Positions 1 to 10,796 of a stretch of DNA of 64,000 bases are shown here, piece by piece (position 1 is the first letter of the stretch; each line of letters begins with the position of its first letter). This DNA is from Drechslerella dactyloides (Eukaryota > Ascomycota > Orbiliomycetes > Orbiliales > Orbiliaceae), in contig JAGTWJ010000001.1 of the NCBI GenBank assembly GCA_020064725.1, positions 1-64,000 on the forward strand, read 5' to 3'. Below the pieces are notes generated by a model, which was not told the origin of the DNA, searched no databases, and saw only the letters and a list, made by a program, of their open reading frames with translations. Made by a program: the position numbers and the translations under genes.

Positions 1-113
1 CTAACCCTAACCCTAACCCTAACCTAACCCTAACTAACCTAACTAACCTAACCTAAACTAACCTAACCTAACCTAACCTAACTAACCTAACCCTAACCTA
101 ACCCTAACCTAAA
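1..113. repeat. Telomeric repeat tract (C-strand), heterogeneous units
   Basis: The window opens with back-to-back CCCTAA, CCTAA and CTAA units that run without interruption to about base 113 and then stop at ordinary sequence. On the other strand this is TTAGGG mixed with TTAGG and TTAG. TTAGGG is the usual telomere unit of filamentous ascomycetes. The C-rich strand at the left edge places the chromosome end to the left. The unit length varies strongly, so the repeat is not a clean hexamer array. Either the telomerase is imprecise or the inner part has drifted. Confidence 0.95.
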
Positions 114-1676
114 CCTTAAACGAACTGAAAGCCCAAGTTGGACGACGTTAACCGAGCCGCACACCAATCTATATAATCCAGCCACAAATTGATACAGCCA
201 TCATCACGCGACAACTATACGGGACCGGTGGATGATACAAATACGCGGCCTTGAATGCTTTCCTCGACATTTCCGCGAACTTCCGTAGGCTTTTCATAAA
301 TATAATTCTTAAGCTTCAATTGCTTAAACTGAGGAATGCATGTAATTAGGTAAGCAACCTCGATACAAGAATGCTTTCGGATCGCGCTATATTACCTGAA
401 TCAGGAACTAGATCCGAACAAACGTCCTAAGGAAAATAGAATCTCATAAATTCAGAAACCCTTCAATACCCGTATCTAAGAATATATTGCCGGTACTTAA
501 AGCAGCACTTTCTGATCAGATTACCAATGCTATTTTCGAGGCTTGAGTCGGGATCCAATAGTCTTTCCGTTATCGATATTGAAGCATCACCGTGTATCAC
601 GGATACATACAGCGGATTGCATGCAGGTTCCATTTGAGTGCGAGACTCCCTGAAGAAGATTTGAATGTGCTTCGTTTATATTTCCTGAAAGCAGACTCCC
701 GTGTGAAAACTCATTAGTTAAATATTAGTAGTAGAAAAGCTAATTAGATACAAAATTACCTAACGACAAAGACGGTCCAACTACGGATGCTAGCTACTAA
801 TTTTGATATCAGTGTTTTGTCCGTAGACTTTCAGGATAAACCTTTGTACACATAAAATTGCCGCGGCTTTTAGCCTAAATGCACACACATACACCTGGTA
901 AGAGGATGAAACCTTTCAAACTCATTTCATCAATATTCAGTGCAGATAGCCTGTAGCAAAGACTTTCATAAGATAACGGTAGATAATAGATATGAAACTC
1001 TTAAGTAGCATAGACGCGAAGCGCTTTGGTGTCGTATTTCTGCCCTGGCCTTCTACGGTTTAATTGTATAATATTTGCACCTCTATCTGTATCTTTATCT
1101 GTGCCATGTGCTACCACGTATTCTATAGGCAAAATAGAGCAGTACCGAAAAATGAAGCATTGTTTGTAATTGATAGAAGAGAATACCGCGTGTAAAATGG
1201 GAAAAGCGGCGTGACAAGGAGCAGAAATAATGTTAACAGCATCAGGAATATCATGCAAAGATAACCATCAGAAATGTCCTAACTTTCTAGAGTCAGGGAA
1301 AGGGCTACCGAGATATATAAAGCCGTAGCCCTGAATATAGTTGTGCGTGAATCTAGCAATGATGTTATATTAGTTTCTGGGACGCATGTGGATACTACTG
1401 AGTCTATACATCATGTTCTTGTAGTTTCAAGCGGAGACTTTGTCTCCTTCTCATAGAATTTCTTTCCTAGGTATCATCAGGTATTTCACTACTACAAATG
1501 TGACAAAAAGTTCACATGATGAAATGATTAGCTACTATAAATAGAGAAACGGTGCCGATTCAGGGTTGCAGCAGACCGGGAGTACGAGAGGATATGCTAA
1601 TAGGTTTTACATTTACAGATACTAAAGAATTTAATTAACAGGAACGGGGCACTTGATCAAGGTTTACGCACATTAA
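114..1676. other. Subtelomeric AT-rich stretch, no gene seen
   Basis: About 1.56 kb of AT-rich sequence between the telomere and the first gene. Reading frames are short and broken on both strands, and the longest (about 85 codons near 1001-1258, minus) shows no recognisable motif. I see no helicase or other telomere-linked gene. Confidence 0.6.
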
Positions 1677-3489
1677 TCAGGGAAAGTCAAATAAAGCACC
1701 CCAATTATTTTGAGGATCCCATCTTTTCTTGATTCTAAGCAATCTTTCAATCTTCTCTTGGTCTCCAAATAAACTCTCCAGAGGTTCATTCAAACCAGCG
1801 GATGCCCCGTATGATCGTGGTTTCTGTGTGTTGTTGCATTTTTGGAGCCAGATCTCGCGGATGCTTTGCGTAAAATGTTGAACTTTGCCGCCAAGAGCGT
1901 CATCGTTGTACGAGGGAACACAAATTCTAGACAAATGATATAGGAGTCAGCTGCGACTAGATTCTGCTTTAAAAAGGAGTCTGGTCAGCAGCGACGACGT
2001 ACGCTTCGTAATTTATAGCCCGATTTGCATACGGAAATACAGTTGCATCGTCGGAGACCTCTAGAGCCTTGCTTTTATAGAAGCGCTCTACAAAGACCCC
2101 GGATTTTACGGCGTCTGGGTTCTCAGACACGAACTTTACCCACAAGTCCCAAATTTCTCTAAACGCAACTGGATCAATATTGTCAAGTCCAAGTCCGACG
2201 ACCGGCTTTTTACCACCTTTTTCTCCTAATACATCATTCCCTTCGTTCAGCTTATTTGCACTCGTAATAACTGGTTCAACTAGGGTGGGTTGGAGATTGG
2301 GGTCAAGAAGGCGCGCCCATGCCTTCTCCGCTTCGCTTTGCGGGCCGTAGTACCAGGGCACCACTATAACGGTCGGAAGCAAAGTGGGGGGAAGGTAGGC
2401 GAACGAAAATTGGAGGCTCATATTCTCATTCATTTCAGTTTCGCTGATGGCACTCAGAATCATCTCGAGTTTCGAAGCCGAAGGCTCACTAAAGATCAAT
2501 GTGCAAATCCACGATAACCCATTGTTTGACTGTGGATACGCCTTGATAGTTGCTTGCGTCACGATCCCGAACGAGGCACCGGCACCCCGGATTGCCCACC
2601 AGAGCTCAGGATCTGTTGTTTCGTTGACATTTTGATGGAGCTTTCCGGTGGCATCAACAAGATTGATAGAAAGTAGGTTATCAATCCCGTATCCGTATTT
2701 GCCAATATGCCGACCGGTACCACCGTACAATAATGACCCGAGGGCTCCAACACTGTTGCAGACCCCAGTTGCTATTAATCCACGATATATTATTAGAACT
2801 TAAACCTTCCCGAAAGGATGGTGGTACATAAATAAGGGGTGTGTTCATAACAAAAATAGGTACGGGTTATAAAGAAGCAAACATATCAGATAGATGCACA
2901 AAGTTATATGAGTAAGTTTGTCGAAAATCCGGGGGACGTTTGAACTCGTAAATACTCAATAGTTAAGCTCCACGACTGGTCTTGACTCTTCGCAAGAACT
3001 TTGCTCATCATATTGAGTGGGATATTTTGCTTACCAACTTCGAGTTTTTTCTTTGTAACCTCCTCAATCAATTCGCTGATAAGGGTGCCGCCCCCTAGAG
3101 TCACGGACTGACTCGCCTCATCAACTGTAACAGTGTTAAGTTCCCGTAGACAGATAACAATATCGATATTTCTATGATTCCTAATACGCCAACCGTGACC
3201 GCCACTTTGAGCGAAGCATTTCAACTTTTTCTCAGAGCAGAATTTAATCTATATGAAATAATCTCAGTCTTTTCCTTGGCGGTTTCCTAAATAGCGGACT
3301 GGATGACATTGATAGACGCACTATTTCTGACACATCCCTTTCACAGCGAGGAAACACAGTTATAACAGAATCTGGTGAGCAAGATATATCCCATCTGCTG
3401 ATTGTCTCTTCGCTGCGGACGATCCTCGTGTCTTCGGAGAGCAGCTTCTTTAGATCCGTGATGAGGGCGCTGAATTCAGTCATTTTCAA
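1677..3489 (-). CDS. FAD-linked oxidoreductase, berberine-bridge-enzyme type
   Basis: Four exons on the minus strand: 3489-3322, 3248-3035, 2771-2003 and 1926-1677, giving 466 aa. Introns are 73, 263 and 76 bp with donors GTGCGT, GTAAGC and GTACGT. The N-terminal half is a PCMH-type FAD-binding domain. His74 in SGGHG is the expected histidyl-FAD attachment, and Cys132 in GVCNSVG sits at the second attachment point of bicovalent BBE-like oxidases. GGTGRHIGKYG and the PELWWAIRGAG block follow. The C-terminal BBE domain ends with RIKKRWDPQNNW. No clear signal peptide is visible. Enzymes of this family carry out oxidations or oxidative ring closures and often sit in fungal biosynthetic clusters; the substrate cannot be read from sequence. 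It is the gene nearest the telomere. The 263-bp intron is longer than the others, but its junction restores the family motif exactly. Confidence 0.87.
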
Positions 3490-5241
3490 TAATTCAGAGG
3501 TTGAGCCTAAGATACAAGGGTGGTGTTTGAATAAAGTGGTGTCGGTTGACTCATCAGAAGCCAGCGCATCTATATTTATATGAGTAAACGGCTCGTGGCA
3601 TAGGTATACCTTTTACATACTGTGAGAGTAATTATTCAGACCGCCTAAGTCTTCCACCAGTTTGGGGATATGGAGGCTACAGACGGCACTATTACATCCT
3701 CAGTCTTCAGTTCAGGCCGAGGTAATCGGGAATCTCCCAGCTGATGCGCGTCAAGCTGAGTGTAATCGTTTGTGTTGGAAACCTGTTAACCTGTCGGGAC
3801 TAAAATTTGGCTCTCCAGGATTTTAAGGTTTATGATCGGAGAGGTTAGCTACTAATTCTGGGCGGGTACAACTACCATCGCTATCTTCCAGTTGCCAGAG
3901 AACAAGGGAGTTACGTTGATCAGGAAATTGTTTCCAAGCATAGATACTCCACAACTCCGAGAGTCCGAACTCTGGGTCTCCTACCGAGTCCGGGCTTCGG
4001 AATCAGATATGATTTCGTAGAAAGCCGACTGTATCCATTTTATTGCGGCATATTTGGGGACAAATCCTGTCGCGACTGTGGACGTCTTCGTGGCTCTGCA
4101 GTTAAATGCGCCGCTAACAACATCGTGCAGCAGATATTATACATTATAATTTTCAGATAACCAACACTTGGTTGGGCTGATGCCATTGCGCTTTTGTTAG
4201 GCAATATCTGCGTTAATGCATTATGATCAATAAGGTTTTGTTTGCAGCAAACCAATACTTTCTTAGTTGTATAGATATATTAGAATTGTTTGCGTTCTCA
4301 CTGCAGCACCCGAAGAAGAAGAATACAATAGAGTACTATAGAGATATGCCAGAGAAATAACTACAGATCTCCAGCTTTCGATGACTTGCGCCTGTCGGAG
4401 AAAGAAAGGTCTTGTTCTTCGAGGGGCACATGTAGGGTAGGCTTTATCAGATATCAGCACGTATCGCAAAATCGCAACACAAGTGCTTCAGAAACCTGAG
4501 ACTTCTGCGTACGTGAGTCGGCATATGCAGCTAGAGAAATTGTGGTAAGATTGAAAAGCTGGTTAACGGGAGCATTCTGACCATTTTTTACGTAAGGGCA
4601 AAAACACGGCCCGCTCGGTTTGTTCCGTTTCCCTCCCTAAATCGCCGGTGGACTAGAGTTGCAGGCATGCCGAGATGGAGTTCCAGATTATGCATCTTTC
4701 CATTCTCCACGCATGCGGGATACCCCGAAATCGATCAAGTTACCGGAATCTAACGGGGATTTTCTTGCAGATATAGGTTTGGGGTATATTATGCATATAC
4801 CTCCGGATGTGTCAAGAGCTAAGGTACCTCTGAGCCTAGACATCTCTCTTTCAGGCTTCTGGCAGACCTTTAGAGTTCAGTATAATACAGAGTCATTCAA
4901 GAGCCCTCCGTTAGATTGTTTTAAGGTAGAGCTGGATAAAAATTAGGAAGTGTTAATAAATAACAGCCATTAAGAATATTATTGATACATTACTACCATA
5001 CTACAATGGTGGGATGTCAAATAGCACTCTATGTTACGACATAACTTGTATGCCCTCGCGACGAGCTAATCTTGTTTCACTCTAAATTTTGCTTTCATTG
5101 CTATATCTTAACCAAAGGATAACACAATACACCTTCAGTCTGTTAAAGTTGCTATCATGAAGTCCTTGTAGGAAAATAATCACATGACCCACGATTGATA
5201 AATGTACATCTCCAGAGACTTCTTCTATCGGAGCGGATTCT
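3490..5241. other. Intergenic, no supported gene
   Basis: About 1.75 kb upstream of the FAD oxidase and downstream of the EthD gene. One open stretch at 4659-4946 (plus) lacks an ATG near its beginning and matches no family I know. I do not call a gene here. Confidence 0.5.
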
Positions 5242-5739
5242 TCAACCAAGATGATAGCTTCGCTCGTGGTGCTCAATCACTTTATCATCATCAAGAAGGG
5301 CATAATCCTCTGACACCAGAAGGAAAAGGCTCGCGCAATCAGCAAAGACACCCGCATCCGGAAGCAAAACCTTCTGATAGTAATCATCTAAAATAGCATC
5401 GGTGAAATGTTTCAATTCGCGGACATAGAAGTCCTCAATTGCATCGAACGGGGCTGTTGGCCAGCTGGGAAGGGTACTTCTAATAAACTGCATGCCGTTC
5501 GTAGAGACATGTCCCTGTTTTCGAGCCCCGTTAGAATCAAGCCAAGAAAAATAAGAAAAAAATGAAAACTACTGAATGAAGAATACTACCTGGTTACACT
5601 TGAGAAGGTTGTATCTTTTCATCCAGTCGATGCATAATGGGCCATGGGTATGAGCCCAATACTCGTGGAATTTCTCGTCCGAGAAGTTTGGGTTCTTCTT
5701 GAATAACATAGTAATGCGGATGAGTTTTTCAGTATTCAT
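5242..5739 (-). CDS. EthD-domain protein (small dimeric alpha/beta-barrel)
   Basis: Two exons, 5739-5590 and 5514-5242, split by a 75-bp intron (GTAGTA...ACAG), giving 140 aa. Exon 1 starts at an ATG and carries the EthD-type signature: LIRITMLFKKNP, then FSDEKFHEYWAHTHGPL at residues 19-35, followed by RYNLLKCNQ. Exon 2 continues with GHVSTNGMQFIR and a segment rich in aromatic and acidic residues ending YHLG. EthD-like proteins form ferredoxin-like dimers; in fungal clusters some act as small cyclases, dehydratases or decarboxylases on polyketide-like substrates. It lies between the FAD oxidase and the NRPS-like gene, which supports a biosynthetic role, though that is inference. The last ~25 residues are less certain, because another frame is also open there. 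Confidence 0.8.
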
Positions 5740-7628
5740 TTTATTGAAATCGAAGAATAAATATACTATAGCTCCCTTTTAGTGTTTCTCATTAACGGAA
5801 CAATAGATATATAGATCTGGGCCATAGAGCTGAAGCTACTTTCATATCGTTGTACCAGTAGCCTTAAATAACGCGAACTGCTAGTCAAAAAGTAAACATA
5901 CTAGAATCCGTGATAAATCGAAGTAAGTGAGCTCACTGTTTCTATCGCTTGATTTCACCATTTACGATGATTCTTCGACTCGTATTGCGAGACTAACTCA
6001 TAATTATACCGGAATTAAGTTCTACATATGACCATTATGCAGTATCCCAGAACTCTGTACTTGTTTCTGATTACCCCGATCGATCTCGCAAATCTGATCC
6101 TCGGCTATAGAATAACTAAATGGGTTGAATCCGCCTCCGAAGCAACATTGCCATGCTTCCTTGCTTCCTGGCCGCCGGTAGAAGGCCACTTCTGTTATCG
6201 AACTGTTGGGCCCCGTAACCTTTATGTGACCAAGGGTTGTGCGTAGGTGTGTTGTGCCACTACACGCAGTGGCTTTATAAGGCTAACTGTGGCGGTTTGG
6301 CTGACGAGACTAAGATAATTGTTCGCTTACTATAAAATATTAGCGACACCTGGATAAACACAATATTAGAGGGGTACTTGTTGAAACCTTTATCAGAGTT
6401 CTAGTATTCTGGCATAACTGGTAGTTCTAATCAGATCTAATGAAACGGTCACCAATAACTCTTTTAGGATACGAATTATACTACCGGCTGCTATAGATCA
6501 CTAAGTACTTATATTAGATCGGGTAGTTAGGCGGAGACGGCCCACGCCGATGTTAGGTGCACTGTCGGCAAACGGGATCGGCAAACGGAGCAAGCTAACC
6601 GCAGATGTACCGTTAAGGTCTTGCCAAGAGATTCGGAGGCGTAGAAAATATAAGGTTCCGATAGCAATTCTGCTAGGTCCGGAAAGTGGGAGCTTTCTGC
6701 CGAGAAAGTCAGGGTGCGGAATGTAATATCAAAGTACGATAAGGTCGTGAAGCAAATTTGCTCTGCATTAGCACGCATCAAACCTCGATAATTGCGAGTG
6801 CCAACACCCGACCCGTTGCAAGTCTATAGGAAAGCTGGTCAGAACCAAGGCAAACGCTTGATACTACGTCGAGAGAGAAATGTTCACGGATAGAAAATAC
6901 CATTTTAAGGTCGGCGTGGAACACAGTCTAATGCATCGAGGCTAGCGTATTGGAATTCGTGATAGCTTGGCAGACTCACAGATAACTCCAGAGCCAAGTT
7001 TGGATATCTATTCGAATCGCGTACATAGACAAGATGCCGTCCTGCATCACGGCAATTACCCCGAAATCGCGCTTTCGCCGCATCGGCTTGAATATAGATT
7101 CAACCGCATGGGTATGCCAGAGACGGAAAATTAACATGGACAGAATAGACTCTTTGGGTTCTGCTGTCGAGGGCCACCCAGAGAAGTTATATGCTTATTC
7201 TCTCTAGAGCATGTTCTTGTGATTACTGAAAGGTCGCCGAACGGAATTGTATTTTCTGCTGAGATATGTGTTCAAAACATACCCGAGGGTTCCAGGAGAA
7301 AAGCCCACTCCTCCTGGAACTGTGTTCAACAGGTTTTTGTTGGATTCCCTACAGGTGCTGTAATGCTATGGGGACCTCTATAGCTCAGTTGGGGGAGTGA
7401 TTGTCGATGGCGCATCGAGATCGATAGTTATATCGTATAAATTGTACTGATTTCTCCGTAATATCAATTCTAAGGATAAGCACTACGATCAACCCTTGTC
7501 ACCACATATTGAACAGCTTCAATCCTGTAAACATTCTTCGGCAGCACTTATTAAAAGCACTGCAGGGCGTCATTCCCTTGCTGAACTTATTAAACCCGCT
7601 CAAGCATTTCCAGAACCAGCATTCAGCC
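5740..7628. other. Intergenic between EthD gene (-) and NRPS-like gene (+)
   Basis: A divergent 1.9-kb spacer. It should contain both promoters, but I cannot pick out a convincing operator. A tRNA-like string at about 7371-7400 (TAGCTCAGTTGGGGGAG) resembles a D-arm but has no matching anticodon or T-arm. Reading frames here are short and unrecognised. Confidence 0.5.
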
Positions 7629-10600
7629 ATGCCGATCATTCAGAAACCTCCTTCTCCAAAAATTATCCTTCCTGGCTGCGGCTTGATAGATTTGTTCCCG
7701 CACCAGGTGGAAGCGCTACCCACCCAGTTAGCATTTGTCGAAGGAGATTTCAAACTTACTTATGCTGGACTGCTCGCGATGGTGAGGAGGTTTGCCCGTG
7801 AGCTTCGCCGGGAAACTATCGAGTTCGAGCAGCCTGTAGGAATCTTGACAGAGAAAGGACTTGATCATATTATCGCCCAGCTAGCTGTTGTGTTCGTGGG
7901 TGCGACTTGTATGCCTTTAGATCCATCTCTCTCTGACGAGCAGCTTCAAGTTATATTGGATGATGCTGGGTCAATACATATCGTTACCGATGCGGGAAAT
8001 CAACATCGCCCCTTTGGTAGCATTAGGAGATTCACTGTCGAGCATGGAAAGCTCAGTCAGCTTTCAGAGGAAACCTTTGATTGTGCACCAACTCGGACGT
8101 ATCCAGATACACGTTCACATATTCTCTATACTTCTGGGTCCACTGGTAAGCCTAAAGGTGTCCAGGATTTGGCGATTGGCATTTATCGGATGATACAATG
8201 GTCGGGAATTCATTCTGCCGATCGTGTCGGACACGCCACGAGTCCTAGTTTTGACATATCCCTGATAGACATATGGGTTACGCTCATATGTGGTGCCACT
8301 ATTATCAATATTCGCAAAGACGTCATCATTGACCCATTTGCCTTTGCAAGAACGTTGAAAGAATTTGGGGTTACTTGGATGCACGTTACTACTGGCATAT
8401 TCAATATTGTAGCAGTTGCGTGCCCCAGCACTTTCTCATCTTTGAGGTGTGTCACAACCGGAGGGGAAGCAGCAAATATCAAAGCAATGAAGTTGGTCTT
8501 GGAGAATGGTCCTCCGGGACGGCTAGTCAATGCTTACGGGCCAACTGAGTGCTCATTATGGTGTACTTCCCATGAGGTAACTCTTGAGGAATTGACCACT
8601 GGTCGTGTCAGTATCGGCGGACCGATCTACGGAACAGAAGTTTACTTGCTTGATGAAAACCTCAAGCTGGTCCCCGGAACAAATATAGGAGAGATATGTG
8701 TGGGAGGTGTCGGGGTCTCGCCGGGCTACATCAATAGGCCAGATCAAAATGAAAAGGCGTTCGTCACAGTCTCGGGCATATCTAAGGACGGCAAAGCCAA
8801 ACGGATCTATCGAACTGGAGATCTAGCATGTTACAACGAGTCGAGATTGCTGGAGTATATCGGACGCCGAGACAACCAGGTGAAGATTCGAGGTTTCCGA
8901 ATCGAGCTGGAGGCTGTTGAGACTGCTCTAATTAACACTGAGCTTGTATCTTTAGCTGCAGCAGTCAAAATTCAGCCCCCACAAGCCGAAACTGGAGCTT
9001 TCCTAGTAGCTTATGTGGTCTTGAAGCCTGGAGAAGGAATTAGCTTAGAGTCAGTGTCGAAGAAATTAAATGGTACTCTTCCAGATTATTCTACCCCCCG
9101 GTTACAGACTATCGACAAGCTCCCATTGAATTCCAGTGGAAAGGTTCACCGTAAGAAGCTTATAGAGCTTTACTTCCAGACCTGTTCAGAGGTAAACTTC
9201 GAGTCTCGTCCTCGAGGGGATTCCTCAACTATCGAAAGGCTCCGGCTTCTTTGGCTTCAGACTCTTGTCCAGCAATCGTCTAAGATTGGGCCTAATGACA
9301 ACTACTTCACTCTGGGAGGTACATCGCTGCAAGTTGCAACCTTAATATTCAAAATTCGGCAGGAGTTTGGTATCACTATCACAACGGATGTTTTTTATCA
9401 CCACCAAACTTTGCTGGAGATGGCTCAATACATTGACCACGGCCACAGAGACGGTCAGAAAAGTGTTGACACTGAGAAGCGTATGCTGGAGGATGCCTCG
9501 CTATCAGACGAGTTTGAGCCTTTAAATGGGCCAATTCCTGATTGGCGCTCAGGTGCGGAAGGCGATGTCTTTGTGACAGGAGCTACTGGGTTTCTTGGAG
9601 CGTACTTGGTACACGCCCTTCTTCAAATGCCAGAAGTCACGACAATTCGATGTCTCGTTCGTGCAAAAAATATTGCCCATGGCCTATCTCGAATCCGGGA
9701 AGCATTTATTAGATACGGGATATATACCGCCAAACAGCAAGAGCGTCTGATGTCAAAGTTGGTTGTATTACCCGGAGACCTTGCCGATCCTAATCTAGGC
9801 CTTGATCGAGTAGATTTTGAAAACGCAGCCCGTTCGTGCGCGGCAATTTTTCATTTCGGGGCTTTGGTCAATTACGTCCAACCTTATCTGGTCCACCGAC
9901 CTGCCAATACTATTGGCACCCTCAATATTTTACGCTTAGCTGTCAGTGGGCGACCCAAAGCTATTCACTATTCGTCGACATTCGTCGCCCATGGCCCGAC
10001 CGGTCTATTTAATGGCCCCATAACTCTCTCAGAAGACGAGCCACTAGATGCATATCTGAAGGGCCTGTCATACGATCTTGGGTATGCGCAAAGTCAATGG
10101 GTAGCAGAGCAGCTGCTCTGGAGAGCTATCAGTAAGGGCATACCTATCGCAATCTACCGCCCTGGGTTTATTCTCGGTCATAGCCAAACCGGTTATGGAA
10201 ACCCAGATGATTTTATGGGGCGTTTCATCGTCAGTTGTATCAAAATGGGAACATATCCGATACTACCTAAGCAGCGCAAGGAGTTTATTCCGGTGGACCA
10301 TTGCGTCAGAGACATATTGCACATTTCCTCCTCCAACGCAAACATCGGCCGTGCTTACGCTATCGTTCCAATTGACCCTTCCACCTCTGTAGAGTGGAAC
10401 GAAACATTCGAAATTTTGAGACGGTGCGGCGACTTTGACCTTCGGGGTCTTCGATACCGAGATTGGGTGGATCAGCTCCCAGAAGTCGTAGATAGGCAGT
10501 TGCAGCCGCTCATGCCAATGCTCAAAGAGAAGGTTTATGGGGAACTAACGAGGTGGGAGGTGTACGAGAACATGGCGGTCTACCAAGCGGACAATACACG

Positions 10601-10796
10601 TCAAGCTATTGCCAATTCCAAGAAACCGCAAGGTTGTTCGCCACTAAATGAAAAGTTGCTTAGACTGTACCTCAAAGGGTGGTTCGAACAAACAGACAAT
10701 TTAGAGCTGATTCAGCGGATATGCCCAACTAGCGGCACCAAGGTAGCAAAGTCTTTCTGTTTCACAAGTACTCTCCTTGTAACCGAGCCTTACTAA
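7629..10796 (+). CDS. NRPS-like enzyme, adenylation-thiolation-reductase (A-T-R)
   Basis: A single exon of 1055 aa. I start at the ATG at 7629, because upstream codons in frame contain no earlier ATG. The adenylation domain (about 10-520) shows LYTSGSTGKPKG near residue 166, FDIS with the Asp that usually contacts an amino group, NAYGPTECS, YRTGDL, GRRDNQVKIRGFRIELE and LPLNSSGKVHRKKL. The carrier domain follows, with Ser566 in GGTSLQ as the phosphopantetheine site. The thioester-reductase domain starts at VFVTGATGFLG (about 646-657). No condensation domain is present. Enzymes of this layout activate one carboxylic substrate, usually an amino acid, and release it by NAD(P)H reduction as an aldehyde or alcohol. 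Oddity: the SDR Tyr819 is followed four residues later by Gln823 (YAQSQ) where Lys is expected. That may impair or retune reduction. Confidence 0.93.
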   Translation: MPIIQKPPSPKIILPGCGLIDLFPHQVEALPTQLAFVEGDFKLTYAGLLAMVRRFARELRRETIEFEQPVGILTEKGLDHIIAQLAVVFVGATCMPLDPSLSDEQLQVILDDAGSIHIVTDAGNQHRPFGSIRRFTVEHGKLSQLSEETFDCAPTRTYPDTRSHILYTSGSTGKPKGVQDLAIGIYRMIQWSGIHSADRVGHATSPSFDISLIDIWVTLICGATIINIRKDVIIDPFAFARTLKEFGVTWMHVTTGIFNIVAVACPSTFSSLRCVTTGGEAANIKAMKLVLENGPPGRLVNAYGPTECSLWCTSHEVTLEELTTGRVSIGGPIYGTEVYLLDENLKLVPGTNIGEICVGGVGVSPGYINRPDQNEKAFVTVSGISKDGKAKRIYRTGDLACYNESRLLEYIGRRDNQVKIRGFRIELEAVETALINTELVSLAAAVKIQPPQAETGAFLVAYVVLKPGEGISLESVSKKLNGTLPDYSTPRLQTIDKLPLNSSGKVHRKKLIELYFQTCSEVNFESRPRGDSSTIERLRLLWLQTLVQQSSKIGPNDNYFTLGGTSLQVATLIFKIRQEFGITITTDVFYHHQTLLEMAQYIDHGHRDGQKSVDTEKRMLEDASLSDEFEPLNGPIPDWRSGAEGDVFVTGATGFLGAYLVHALLQMPEVTTIRCLVRAKNIAHGLSRIREAFIRYGIYTAKQQERLMSKLVVLPGDLADPNLGLDRVDFENAARSCAAIFHFGALVNYVQPYLVHRPANTIGTLNILRLAVSGRPKAIHYSSTFVAHGPTGLFNGPITLSEDEPLDAYLKGLSYDLGYAQSQWVAEQLLWRAISKGIPIAIYRPGFILGHSQTGYGNPDDFMGRFIVSCIKMGTYPILPKQRKEFIPVDHCVRDILHISSSNANIGRAYAIVPIDPSTSVEWNETFEILRRCGDFDLRGLRYRDWVDQLPEVVDRQLQPLMPMLKEKVYGELTRWEVYENMAVYQADNTRQAIANSKKPQGCSPLNEKLLRLYLKGWFEQTDNLELIQRICPTSGTKVAKSFCFTSTLLVTEPY

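Noticed and set aside
4659..4946. 95-codon open frame (+)
   Set aside because: No ATG at its beginning, no motif, and no intron or neighbour support.
7371..7440. tRNA gene suggested by TAGCTCAGTTGGGGGAG
   Set aside because: Only a D-arm-like string is present. No anticodon stem pairs and no GTTCRA-type T-loop follows, so at most it is a relic.
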